Below, in pieces: positions 25,260-37,227 of a stretch of 64,000 bases of DNA. A program made the translations under genes and the position numbers. Location of the stretch: assembly GCA_034336665.1 (NCBI GenBank), contig CM067592.1:51264473-51328472 (forward strand), written 5' to 3'. Origin of the DNA: Luscinia megarhynchos. Its lineage: Eukaryota; Chordata; Aves; Passeriformes; Turdidae. The notes beneath the pieces are model-generated. The model made no database searches, was not told where the DNA came from, and was given only the letters and a program-made list of their open reading frames with translations. The stretch's first letter is position 1, and every line of letters begins with the position of its first letter.

Positions 25260-27515
25260 CCCCATTTCAAATTGTCCATGTAGAGCAAAGGTAATTGATC
25301 AACCTTAAATATAAGTCTTTTAAACCTTTTTGTCTTCAGCAGACAGCATTTTAAAGAAGTGTTTGGATTGCTCCTTAAATTAAGAACATTTTGCCACTGT
25401 ATGACACAATTGAAACATTTGTATTTTGGCAATTTTCTGAATGTTTGTTTAATGTAAATATAAGAGAACAATTCCTACCTAATGAGCATAATTTGCCTAG
25501 GCAGCAGATGTGTCATTCTGCCCTTTAAAATCTCAGAAAACAGCCATCTGGCCTAAAATCCATGTTGCTTTGACGTCAAACATGTTTTAGCTTTTTAAAC
25601 ACAATTGTCTTAAATTTATCTATAGTGACTGACCAAGTTTTCAGTCTTCTGTTCAGAAAAAGCTTGACAGTATAAATCTGATTATGAGAAGAAGAATTTC
25701 AAAGTAGGTTGCAAATCCTATTAAATATCAAACACTAACACATTTTTTTCAGATCGCAGGGAACTCAAAATCAAATCCCATCAGGTGAAGATATGATGTT
25801 CCCATAAATACCCATTCCCTCATCCTCTTCCCTAAAAATCACATTAATGAGTTCAAAAAAAGTGTGATCTGATCAGAAGTTAATGCTGTTGGGTTTTTTC
25901 TTATTTGTGTGAAGAGAAAGAAAGGTGAGTATTTCAGTTAGATCTCCTCAAAGGATATTCTAACTATTCATTAGGAATTTAGTATTTCTTTCTGGCCTGT
26001 TATCCAACACCATAATAAAATCAGGAACTTACCATATTCGATTAGGACAGTTGTGGTAACATGACATCTGACTTATCACCAAAACCACTTAATCATTTCA
26101 TGGTAAAACAAAAAATGTTAGAATTAGGCCATTATGCAAAGCAAACAGATATACTCCCTCACCCTCTTTAGACTTATGACTTCTCTTATTTGTATTATTG
26201 GACAATAAATACCAAATGCAGAAAGAAACTCATTTGTCAGTCCGACAGCATAACAGATTGGGCTAACCTGTTCCAAATTAACTATATTCCTGAATATCTT
26301 GTTATGTGGAAACGTAGGTCAGTGAACTCCAGGCAAATTCAGCATCGATGCTGTTATTACAATATCAAGGTATTAAACACATGATACAACAGCAACAATT
26401 CATTCCTGGAATTTAATCGTTCAATTTCCATAAGCACCTCTCCATATAGTTGGTACAGTAACTGTACAAATTTACTTTGTAGAGCAATAAACCACATTGT
26501 TTCTGTTGCAAAATCTACTGATCTTGGCAAGTTAAATCAGTTATTCAAATAATCAATAAATCAAAATGCAATAGTTAAGATTTGTTTTGAAAGAACATAT
26601 TAAGCTTAAAATTGTATTGGTATTTCTTTAGAAATTTTACTAGGGTGTAAGCCCATATAATAAAAAAAATTAAAACTGCAAGAAAAAAATAAATATGCAA
26701 TGCTTCTCCTAGCTGTCTAGAGACATTTTGTAAGGCACCATGGGAAAAACATAGAAAATGCCTAAAAATAAATTTAAGAGGAAACTATTATTCATATATT
26801 TTTAATATTCTGGTGGACATGTTTTCAAGGTATCCAGACAATTCAAAAAGATGCAAAATGGTACGTACCTTAATTGTATTGGACAGAAAACACCGAGATA
26901 CTTTTAAAAAGCTATGCCTAAAAGCCACTACAAATTGACTCAGCAGGACTATTATGAGAAGTATGATATATAATTCTAAACTGAAAGATAGCTACACATT
27001 TAACTGAAGTTAGTGAGAATTTACTTTTGCTAGAAACTTTTCTATTGTTATCACTCATATTACCCTTAAACTTCTTTTCTTTAATTTCTGTCAGAGATTC
27101 CCAGTCAGATCTTGTTTCACTGCAGTTTCTGAGTTTCTGGAGGTCTGCCCCTCTGTAAAATTGGAAGACACTGGACCCCTTTGGCAGGCAGCCTCCATTA
27201 AAAGGAAGAGGATGAAGCAGCTGCTGAGAGGACAAGCAATGATGGTGATCATATGGCTATGGAAGAGAAAGGATTGCTGGTGATTTGGTTTCATTTCTCT
27301 GGAAAATATGTAATTCAGCCTCCTGAAACCTGTGTGACCGTGTATCAGTGATGGGAGAATCACTAAAGGAGAGCATTTACATCAGATAAAGACTGCAGTG
27401 GAGGGAGAATAGCCACAGCATCAACATAAGTTCTGTTCTGGAGCTGTTGAGTAGGCAGACCCATTTTGGGGGGCTGAGAAAGAGGAGTTAATGTAAATTA
27501 TAAGAGTTAGGGGTA
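25260..27515. repeat. Left flank of satellite locus, first copy
   Basis: Anonymous AT-rich DNA that recurs almost base for base at 34336-36570. Matching landmarks include TCCATGTAGAGCAAAGGTAA at 25275 and 34350, CAGTCCGACAGCATAACAGA near 26238 and 35302, and GACCGTGTATCAGTGATGGG near 27336 and 36400. Differences are mostly one-base insertions or deletions, often in homopolymers, with some short local changes. No gene is recognised. The 90-105 codon minus-strand frames differ between the two copies because of these indels, which argues that they are not genes. Confidence 0.9.
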
Positions 27516-28224
27516 TGAAATAAATTTGGATAAATAAACTCCACTACCACAGAAGAATTAAATGTAAATCAATAGGAAAAGAGGTGCAGCATAAAAGAAT
27601 TACTGCTTGGACCAGGAGCGAGCAGCACAGCAGACCTGCAGCAGCAGTGTTTGAGATACATTTAAGGCTGCTCACTCATTCCCTTATCCATGCCCATGCT
27701 ATCATGGCCAGATAAAGTCAGAAGTCCAGTAAAAGGCTCAAGTCTGGTGCCATGCAGAGCTCTGCAGTGTTAGTGGTCGTTTCCTGCTGCTAAAGCCACA
27801 GCTCCTTGTTGTGGCTTTCTCGGGATTGATCCACAGCATGGCCTTCGAGATCAAATGCAGGCCACTGTTCCTGCCTGGGTTACTCTTTTCTTTGCTGCTG
27901 GGATCCACCGTGGGCCAGTGTCCATGCTTCGTCTGTCCATTTTCTTCCTGTCCATGTCGTGCATTTCGTTGTCTCCGTTAATTAATGAGGTCAGATCCTT
28001 CCTGGGCTCGTTGGCCATTTCATCTTCGGGCGTGTCTGTGTCCAGGGCCTTCCTTCAGTTTCCATTTAGGGACCCTAAAATTACCTTGTGCAGTTAGCCT
28101 GCAATGAATGATATTCCTGGGAGCATCCTGGGTAATACGTCATCTGAGCTCCATGCTTCCGGTCTCCTGGGCTCCATGTCTGTGTCTGTGGGCACGAGGC
28201 CGGTGCATGTTTGCTGTGGGTGCC
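27516..28224. other. Sequence present only in first copy, left of the array
   Basis: About 700 bases between the shared left flank and the satellite fringe with no counterpart in the second copy. It becomes gradually richer in C and T toward the array. It is either the genuine inner flank or consensus error. No gene is recognised. Confidence 0.6.
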
Positions 28225-28590
28225 TTCCACTTCCTTCCTTCCATTCACTTTCCATTCCTGGCGCTGGGGCTTCCTGGCTTCCTGCCTTCCATTCCATGGG
28301 TGCTTCCTTCCTTCCCTGCACCACAGGCTTTCCTGGGGCACTTCCTGGGGCTTCCTGGGGCTGGGGCTGCTGGGCTTCCTGCTGCTGCTGTCCTGGGCTT
28401 CCTGCTTCCTTCCATTCCTGGGCTTCCTGTTCCTTCCATTCCATTCCATTCCTTCCATTTCCATATTTCCACTTCCCTTCCTTCCATTTTCCTTCCATTC
28501 CTTCCTTCCTGGCTTCCTTCCTTCCTTCCTTCCATTCCATTCCTTCCTTCCTTCCATTTCCTTCCTTCCATTTCCTGCATTCCATGTCGT
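28225..28590. repeat. Degenerate TTCC/TTCCTGGGGC fringe of the array, first copy
   Basis: Irregular TTCC units mixed with TTCCTGGGGC words, passing gradually into TTCCATTCC. The same TTCCTGGGGC words occur in the left fringe of the second copy (about 37070-37180), so this style of edge is reproduced in both. Confidence 0.8.
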
Positions 28591-31078
28591 CCATTCCATT
28601 CCATTCCATTACCATTCCATTCCATTCCATTCCATTTCCATTCCATTCCATTCCATTCCATTCCATTCCATTCCATTCCATTCCATTCCATTCCATTCCA
28701 TTCCATTCCATTCCATTCCATTCCATTCCATTCCATTCCATTCCATTCCATTCCATTCCATTCCATTCCATTCCATTCCATTCCATTCCATTCCATTCCA
28801 TTCCATTCCATTCCATTCCATTCCATTCCATTCCATTCCATTCCATTCCATTCCATTCCATTCCATTCCATTCCATTCCATTCCATTCCATTCCATTCCA
28901 TTCCATTCCATTCCATTCCATTCCATTCCATTCCATTCCATTCCATTTCCTTCCATTCCTTCCATTCCATTCCATTCCATTCCATTCCATTCCATTCCAT
29001 TCCATTCCTTCCATTCCATTCCATTCCATTCCTTCCATTCCATTCCATTCCATTCCATTCCATTCCATTCCATTCCATTCCATTCCATTCCATTTCCATT
29101 TCCTTCCATTCCATTCCATTCCATTCCATTCCATTCCATTTCCTTCCTTCCCTTCCATTCCTTCCATTCCTTCCTTCCTTCCATTCCTTCCATCCATTCC
29201 ATTCCATTCCATTCCATTCCATTCCATTCCATTCCATTCCTTCCTTCCTTCCATTCCATTCCATTCCTTCCTTCCACTGCTTCCTGGCATTCCATTCCAT
29301 TCCATTCCATTTCCTTCCATTCCATTCCATTCCATTCCATTCCATTCCATTCCATTCCATTCCATTCCATTCCATTCCATTCCATTCCATTCCATTCCAT
29401 TCCATTCCATTCCATTCCATTCCATTCCTTCCATTCCATTCCATTCGTCCATTCCATTCCATTCCTTCCATTCCATTCCATTCCATTCCATTCCATTCGC
29501 TCCTCGTTCCTTCCATTCCATTCCATTCCATTTCCTTCCTGGGACTGTCCTTCCATTCCATTCCATTCCATTCCATTCCATTCCATTCCATTCCATTCCA
29601 TTCCATTTCCATTCCATTCCATTCCATTCCATTCCATTCCATTCCATTCCATTCCATTCCATTCCATTCCATTCCATTCCATTCCATTCCATTCCATTCC
29701 ATTCCATTCCATTCCATTCCATTCCATTCCATTCCATTCCATTCCATTCCTATTCCATTCCATTCCATTCCATTCCATTCCATTCCATTCCATTCCATTC
29801 CATTCCATTCCATTCCATTCCATTCCATTCCATTCCATTCCATTCCATTCCATTCCATTCCATTCCATTCCATTCCATTCCATTCCATTCCATTCCATTC
29901 CATTCCATTCCATTCCATTCCATTCCATTCCATTCCATTCCATTCCATTGTCCATTCCATTCCATTCCATTCCATTCCATTCCATTCCATTCCTATTCCA
30001 TTCCATTCCATTCCATTCCATTCCATTCCATTCCATTCCATTCCATTCCATTCCATTCCATTCCATTCCATTCCATTCCATTCCATTCCATTCCATTCCA
30101 TTTTCCATTCCATTCCATTCCATTCCATTCCATTCCGGTCCATTCCATTCCATTCCGTCCATTCCATTCCATTCCATTCCATTCCATTCCATTCCATTCC
30201 ATTCCATTCCATTCCATTCCATTCCATTCCATTCCATTCCATTCCATTCCATTCCATTCCATTCCATTCCATTCCATTCCATTCCATTCCATTCCATTCC
30301 ATTCCATTCCATTCCATTCCATTCCATTCCATTCCATTCCATTCCATTCCATTCCGTTCCATTCCATTCCATTCCATTCCATTCCATTCCATTCCATTCC
30401 ATTCCATTCCATTCCATTCCATTCCATTCCATTCCATTCCATTCCATTCCATTCCATTCCATTCCATTCCATTCCATTCCATTCCATTCCATTCCATTCC
30501 ATTCCATTCCATTCCATTCCATTCCATTCCATTCCATGTCCATTCCATTCCATTCCATTCCATTCCATTCCATTCCGTCCATTCCATTCCATTTCCATTC
30601 CATTCCATTCCATTCCATTCCATTCCATTCCATTCCATTCCATTCCATTCCATTCCGTTCCATTCCATTCCATTCCATTCCATTCCATTCCATTCCATTC
30701 CATTCCATTCCATTCCGTCCATTCCATTCCATTCCGTCCCTGTTCCAGTTCCATTCCATTCCATTCCATTCCATTCCTTCCATTCCATTCCTCCATTCCA
30801 TTCCATTCCATTCCATTCCATTCCATTCCATTCCATTCCATTCCATTCCATTCGCTTCCATTCCATTCCATTCCATTCCATTCCATTCCATTCCATTCCA
30901 TTCCATTCCATTCCATTCCATTCCATTCCATTCCATTCCATTCCATTCCATTCCATTCCATTCCATTCCATTCCATTCCATTCCATTCCATTCCATTCCA
31001 TTCCATTCCATTCCATTCCATTCCATTCCATTCCATTCCATTCCATTCCATTCCATTCCATTCCATTCCATTCCATTT
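28591..31078. repeat. (TTCCA)n pentanucleotide satellite, first copy
   Basis: About 2.5 kb of TTCCA units (GGAAT family on the other strand), with sparse interruptions such as CCGTCC, TTTCC, CCTATTCC and CCTTCC. The 5-base unit gives stop-free reading in all frames: repeating HSIPF on the plus strand and MEWNG on the minus strand, producing open frames of 430 to over 1000 codons that are not genes. The unit is the same pentamer that builds human satellites II and III and is reported in pericentromeric DNA of other vertebrates. Here it sits inside ordinary avian single-copy DNA with CR1 elements nearby, so contamination by a free-standing human satellite is unlikely. The true length is uncertain because such arrays are easily collapsed. 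Confidence 0.97.
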
Positions 31079-31640
31079 CTCCAACTTCCCTAGCACTTCC
31101 ATTCCTGAGCTCCGGCCATTCCACTCCTCGGGCCTCGCCTTCCTGGGCTTCCCTTCACAAACTCCCTTCCCTAAAACTTCCCACAGCTTCCCTATGCACT
31201 TCTCAAACTTCCCCTGAAACCTGAAACTTCCTGAAACCACAAACTTCCCTGAAACTTTCCACTGAAACTTTCCCTGAAACTTCACAAACTTCCCTTCCCT
31301 TCCCACAAACTTCCCTTCCCTAGGCTTCCCTTCCTAAAACTTCCCTGAAACTTCCCTAGAAACTTCCCTGAAACTTCCCTGGAAACTTCCCTGAAACTTC
31401 CCTTCCTGAAACTTCCCTTCCTCTGAAACTTCCCTTCCCTGAAACTTCCCTAAACTTCCTTCCCTGAAACTTCCCTTCCCTGAAACTTCCCTTCCCTGAA
31501 ACTTCCTTCCCTTCCCTGAAACTTCCCTTCCCTTCCCTTCCCTGGAACTTCCCTTCCCTTCCCTGAAACTTCCCTTCCCTGAAACTTCCCTGAAACTTCC
31601 CTGAAACTTCCCTTCCCTGAAACTTCCCTTCCCTTTCCAT
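31079..31640. repeat. CTTCCCTGAAA repeat block, right fringe of first copy
   Basis: After the satellite and a short mixed stretch (31079-31200) come irregular tandem units of about 11-16 bases built from CTTCCCTGAAA with extra CCCTT insertions. I count about 15 exact TTCCCTGAA words between 31245 and 31623. The block is absent at the corresponding place in the second copy. Frames rich in GKFQ/REVSG on the minus strand are artefacts of the repeat. Confidence 0.9.
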
Positions 31641-32265
31641 AAATTGTCCCATTGATCGTAGTGACCAATCAAGAGACTGAGATGAACTTTACAATGAAAT
31701 AGACAAAGGAAAAAAAAACAAGAAAAGAAAACAAACCTAACAAATAAAACCTCATATGGAATATATGCAGTAAATATGTGATTATATTTTGAGTTATAAT
31801 GTTTTGCATTTTCTAATGTTAATCTTTGCCTGATCAAGCTTCAAAAGTTGCATTTAGATGCTTGCCTAAATATTTTCCATACCAGAATTGCTTCTTTTAT
31901 CAAGCAGTCATAGAAGTTTTGTGAAACACATTTTTAAATTAAATTAAAATTTTACTGTGACTTTGACACAGGTGGATCCAGATACAGCATTCAAAACAAT
32001 CCATTATCCTTCATTTCTATCAACGTGAAGAAGGCAGTCCAGGTGCTTCCCTCTTGACGCAAATTTTCAGAGTGGTATGACTAGAAAAATACCACAGTAT
32101 ATAACAAGACTCACCATTCTGGCTTTGAAATCTTCCACATTATTTACTTGAATTACGTAGTTTATGGTGTTCTGTCAACACGTGTGGTCAGGCACTCAGA
32201 TAGAAGATGACTTTCTTCATCTTTAAAAAAATCCATGCTAACTTTAGAAAAAAAGAGAAATCTTA
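31641..32265. other. Sequence present only in first copy, right of the array
   Basis: About 625 bases of ordinary AT-rich DNA between the repeat fringe and the shared right flank. No counterpart is visible in the second copy, where a CpG-rich block lies instead. No gene is recognised. Confidence 0.65.
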
Positions 32266-34235
32266 CTCTTTTACATTACCATGTTCTCAGAACTCATCAT
32301 ATATTCAAGCAGATTATATTTAAGGACTTTATTCTATTAATAATCATAATCTTCATGCCATTGGGATTACTGTACTTGTGGAGGAAGCCTGGTAGACAGT
32401 CAGTAGGCAGAAACTCAATATTACTTTATTGAATTTTAATTTATGTTCTTTGTTCTTCCAGAGAGAAAGGCTGTTTCTTTTGGTTTCAAATTCAAATACC
32501 TAGATGTGGACTACTCCTGCTTACTAAATAAACTTGGAATAGTCTTTTCACCAAAATGTTAAATGTAGTCATTCTTACAACTCAATGCAAAGCGAAAGAC
32601 CAGTGTAATTAAATTGTAATATTTTGGGACAGACAAAAGGCAGGTTATCAGGTAGTCTTGGAGCTGGGTATGGCACAATTTCAGTTTTGTGGGGAACTAG
32701 ATACTTCTGCAATGCCAAAAACTGTCGGATAAAATATTCTTCCTTTTCTGTGTATGTTACCCCTTAACATCACATTCTCGAGTGCAAAAAACAATGCAAA
32801 ATTCCCTTGAAGAATTCCTTTATAGAAATAAAGGGGTTTTGAGTTTATTTCAAAGGCATTTGGCTCACATTTTAGAATATTTTGTGTAATTTCTTTCTGA
32901 CTCTGACAAATGTTTCCTTCATTGTTGAAAATAATTCAAGTTAACAAAGGAACCAATGGAGCTTTTGCAAATGCGTGTATCTCTGTAAACTTGGGTTTAG
33001 TCACTTATTGATTCATCCAGGTTCCTCCTACGCTGCCTCCCCAAAGCAGTTTTAGTACAAAAGAAAAATACTGAAGTTATGGTCTTAATGGCAAAGCCAT
33101 TTTGTGCTGATCAACTACCACTCATAGAGTGTTGATGACAAATGACTTATAAAAGGTGATTTTTGTCAAGAAGATAAAGTACTCATAGCTACATTTTGAC
33201 ACACAGAAAAAATTGCAGTATGATTGTGGTTTCCATAATGCTTACCCAAGTTTCTGAAGCAGACTTATAGATTCCTCTTCTGCACAATTTTCCTCCACAT
33301 ACTAGGGTCCATTTTGCTGTTTTAGAAACATGTTATCTTTATCTTCTTTGCTATCTAACAAAAATGTTTCTGTCAAGCCAAACACTGAAACTACTCCACA
33401 ATGTGTCTTATTCTTGCTTAGTACCTAAAAAGAAAAACCACTCACCAAAGTAGTGGGTAGACACATGCATTTTAAAACAATGAGGAAAGAGGTAAATTGG
33501 GCTAACTTCTACATCAGGCACCAAGATCTTTAGCAATTCAGCTATCAGAGTTACACTCATTTACCTGAGAAGTAAGCCTTCCTGAAACATTAAAGAATTA
33601 AAGGATTAATCTTCCTTGATTCTGTGTACTCTGGAGCCAGAAGAGGTATATGAGTGCAGCACTCCACAGGATCAGACTTCTCAATCAGTCTGTAAACAAA
33701 GGCTGTAGGTGTGAAGAAAAGGAAAATAATGCAAGTTGTTTCTCTGAAACTGAACAGGCTCCAAGTACAAAAATTACTATTGCTTGCAGAGTATTTGTAA
33801 TCTGAAACAAACAATTTTTTATCTCCTTATAATAAACGCCCTGAAAAGATCTGGTCACTTGCTACACCCTGTTAGTTAAAATTCTATGTCTGGTGAGTAT
33901 AAATGATCCTGTAAGCTATGGTGAACAAATTAGATGGACAAGGAAAAGGGAGAAGTACCAAGGACAGAATTATGTGATGGATCTGTGCAGCAGACTAAGG
34001 CACAACACAGTGATTTTTTTAAGAACTTTCACTTGTGGAGGTAAAAGTCAGTTCAAACACTTTCAATATTTTGCACATAAGGAAAGGTCAGTCTACACCC
34101 TAAGACACAAATATATTAGGAAATTAAATTCACTCAGAAAAATCCTCAAAGAAAGTAGTCATGGCAAGAAAAAACTTTCTAGCTCATGGAGTTGTATAGT
34201 GTTATTAAGAAGTTATCAAAGAAAGTCAGCAGGAT
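32266..34235. repeat. Right flank of satellite locus, first copy
   Basis: Anonymous AT-rich DNA duplicated at 39961-41931. Landmarks include ACCATGTTCTCAGAACTCAT near 32279 and 39975, and GAAAGTCAGCAGGAT ending at 34235 and again near 41931. The first copy stops at that word because the gap begins; the second continues into new sequence. No gene is recognised. Confidence 0.92.
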
Positions 34236-34335
34236 NNNNNNNNNNNNNNNNNNNNNNNNNNNNNNNNNNNNNNNNNNNNNNNNNNNNNNNNNNNNNNNNN
34301 NNNNNNNNNNNNNNNNNNNNNNNNNNNNNNNNNNN
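34236..34335. other. Assembly gap of exactly 100 N
   Basis: One hundred consecutive N, a conventional placeholder length for a gap of unknown size. Open frames running through it are meaningless. Confidence 0.99.
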
Positions 34336-36570
34336 CCCCATTTCAGAGGTGTCCATGTAGAGCAAAGGTAATTGATCAACCTTAAATATAAAGTCTTTTA
34401 AACCTTTTGTCTTCGAGACAGCATTTTAAAGAAGTGTTTGGATTGCTCCTTGAAATTAAGAACATTTTGCCTGTATGGCCTAATTGAAACATTTGTATTT
34501 TGGCAGATTTCTGAATGTTTGTTTAATGTAAATATAAGAGAACAATTCCTACCTAATGAGCATGGTACTAGGCAGCAGATGTGTCATTCTGCCCTTTAAA
34601 TCTCAGAAAACAGCCATCTGGCTAAAATCCATGTTGCTTGGTAAAACATGTTTAGCTTTTAAACACAATTGTGTAAATTTATCTATGGTGACTGACCAAG
34701 TTTTCGGTCTTCTGTTCAGAAAAAGCTTGACAGTATAAAATCTGATTATGAGAAGAAGAATTTCAAAGTGGGTTGCAAATCCTATTAAATATCAAACACT
34801 AACACATTTTTTTCAATTCGCGGGAACTCAAAATCAAATCCACATCCGGGTAGAGATATGATGTTCCCCATAAATACCATTCCCTCATCCTCTTCCTAAA
34901 AATCACATTAATGAGTTCAAAAAGGTGTGATCTGATCAGAGTTAGTTAATGCTGTTGGGTTTTTCTTATTTGTGTGAAAGAAGAAAGGTGGTATTTCAGT
35001 TAGATCTCCTCAAGGATATTCTAACTATTCATTAGAATTTGAAGTATTTCTTTCTGGCCTGTTATCCAACACCATAATAAAATCAGGGAACTTACCATAT
35101 TAGATTAGGACAGTTATTGGTAACATGACATCTGACTTATCCACCAAAACCACTTAATCATTTCATGGTAAAACAAAAAATGTTAGAATTAGGCCATTAT
35201 GCAAAGCAAACGGATATATACTCCCTCACCTCTTTAGACTTATGACTTCTCTTATTTGTATTATTGGACAATAAATACCAAATGAAAAGAAACTCATTTG
35301 TCAGTCCGACAGCATAACAGATTGGGCCTAACCTGTTTCCAAATTAACTATATTCCTGAATATCTTGTTATGTAGGCATGGAGTCAGTGAACTCCAGGCA
35401 AATTCAGCATCGATGCTGTTATTGCAATATCAAGGTATTAAACACATGATACAGCAACAATTCATTCCTGGAATTTAATCGTTCAATTTCCACCAGCACC
35501 TCTCCATATAGTTGAGAACATGCTGTACAAATTTACTTTATGAGCAATAAGCCACATTATTTCTCATTTGCAGAATCTACTGATCTTGGCAAGTTAAATC
35601 AGTTATTCAAATAATCAATAAATCAAATGCAATAGTTAAGATTTGTTTGAAAGAACATATTAAGCAAAATTGTATTGGTATTTCTTACAGAAATTTTACT
35701 AGAGATTAATAAGCTACATATAATAAAAAATTAAAACTGCAAGAAAAAAATAAATGTCACAGTAAGCTATACCATGTCTAGAGACATTTTGTAAGGCACC
35801 ATGGGAAAAACATAGAAAATGCCTAAAAATAGAGATTTAAGAGGAAACTATTATTCATATATTTTTTTTTAATATTCTGGTGGACATGTTTTCAAGGTAT
35901 CAGACAATTCAAAAGATGCAAATAGTGCATTACCTTAATTGTGTGGACAGAAAACACCGAGATACTTTTAAAGCTATGCCTAAAAGCCACTACAAATTGA
36001 CTCAGCAGGACTATTATAGAAGTATGATATATAATTCTAAACTGAAAGATAGCTACACATTTAACTGAAGTTAGTGAGAATTTACTTTTGCTAGAAACTT
36101 TTCTATTGTTATCACTCATGCCTTAAACTTCTTTTCTTTAATTTCTGTCAGAGATTCCCAGTCAGATCTTGTTTCCTGCGGTTTCTGGGTTCTGGAGGTC
36201 TGCCCCTCTGTAAAATTGGAAGACACTGGACCCTTTTGGCAGGCAGCCTCCATTAAAGGAAGAGGATGGAAACCCCAGCTGCTGAGAGGACAAGCAATGA
36301 TGGTGATCATATGGCTATGGAAGAGAGAGAAAAGGATTGCTGAGTGATTGGTTTCATTTCTCCTGGAAAATATGTAATTCAACCTCCTGAAACCTGTGTG
36401 ACCGTGTATCAGTGATGGGAGAATCACTAAGGGAGAGCATTACATCAGATAAAGACTGCAGTGGAGGAGAATAGCCACAGCATCCAAGCATAAAAGTTCT
36501 ATTCTGGAGCTGTTAGTGGCAGGGCCATTTTGGGGCTGAAGGGGTGTCATAAATTATAAAGTTAGGGTGT
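34336..36570. repeat. Left flank of satellite locus, second copy
   Basis: Repeats 25260-27515 in the same orientation, starting directly at the gap edge. The frequent single-base gains and losses relative to the first copy look like long-read consensus errors or allelic differences at a contig end. No gene is recognised. Confidence 0.92.
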
Positions 36571-37034
36571 CGATTGGGATCATCCACAAGCCATATAATC
36601 CATAAAGCTTTTCACTGAACCAGGCTGTTTCACTGCTGTGTTGGGCTCTGTCCGGCTCCGCTCCGTCCATTATCCATACCACTGCATGCCTCCTTCCACC
36701 TTCAAGTTTCAAGTCCATTCTTCAAGTCTAAATTTTCATACAAGGCTCTACTGCTGTGTGTGTGTTCCGTTCGGCTCCTCCGTTTCTTTTCAAAGGCTCC
36801 CTGGCATCCTGTGTGGTGTCCTGCCTGTGCCTTTCCTTTCCTTTTCTGGTCTGTGTCTTCTCGTGCTGCTGTGGTCTTCTCCTTCCACCTTGTTTTCGTG
36901 CTGTGTGGTCAGATCATGCTGGGCTCATTTATCTTGGTGTGTGTGTGTGTCCGTTCCAGTTGTGTTCCTGGGATCCCTGTGGGATGTGGTCTGGAGGTGG
37001 TCTGGTCGATCTCAATGCCTGCTCGTGTGGGTGG
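36571..37034. other. Sequence present only in second copy, left of the array
   Basis: About 460 bases, increasingly T/C/G-rich with CCGTTCGGCTCC-type words and TGTGTG runs, between shared left flank and satellite fringe. No match to the first copy. It may be genuine allelic sequence or a low-quality consensus. No gene is recognised. Confidence 0.55.
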
Positions 37035-37227
37035 GCTGTTCCTTCCTTCCTTCCTTCCTTCCTGGCTGGGGCTTCCTGGGCTTTCCTGGGGCTGGGGCTT
37101 TCCTGGGGCATTCCTTCCTTCCTGGGGCTTCCTGGCTGGGGCTGGGCTTCCTTCCTGGGGCTGGGGCTTCCTTCCTTCCTTCCTTCCTTCCTTCCTTCCT
37201 TCCATTCCTTCCTTCCTCATTCCTTCC
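37035..37227. repeat. Degenerate TTCC/TTCCTGGGGC fringe, second copy
   Basis: TTCC runs alternate with CTTCCTGGGGCTGGGGC words before the regular pentamer begins. It is similar in style to the left fringe of the first copy. Confidence 0.8.

Noticed and set aside
27091..27363. 90-codon minus-strand frame recurring at 36116-36427
   Set aside because: Recurrence is due to the duplicated flank, and the reading frame changes between the copies through indels, as expected of non-coding DNA.
28591..31078. CRISPR-like or higher-order repeat array
   Set aside because: There are no spacers or regular longer period. Interruptions are irregular and the unit is a simple pentamer.
28104..31217. Open frames of up to about 1000 codons on both strands (HSIPF and MEWNG repeats), also at 36638-39607
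   Set aside because: A 5-base unit without stops in any frame necessarily gives such frames in all six readings. Their ends depend only on the flanking sequence, and codon content is that of the repeat. They are not genes.
33893..34379. Open frames running through the gap
   Set aside because: They read through N bases and have no meaning.
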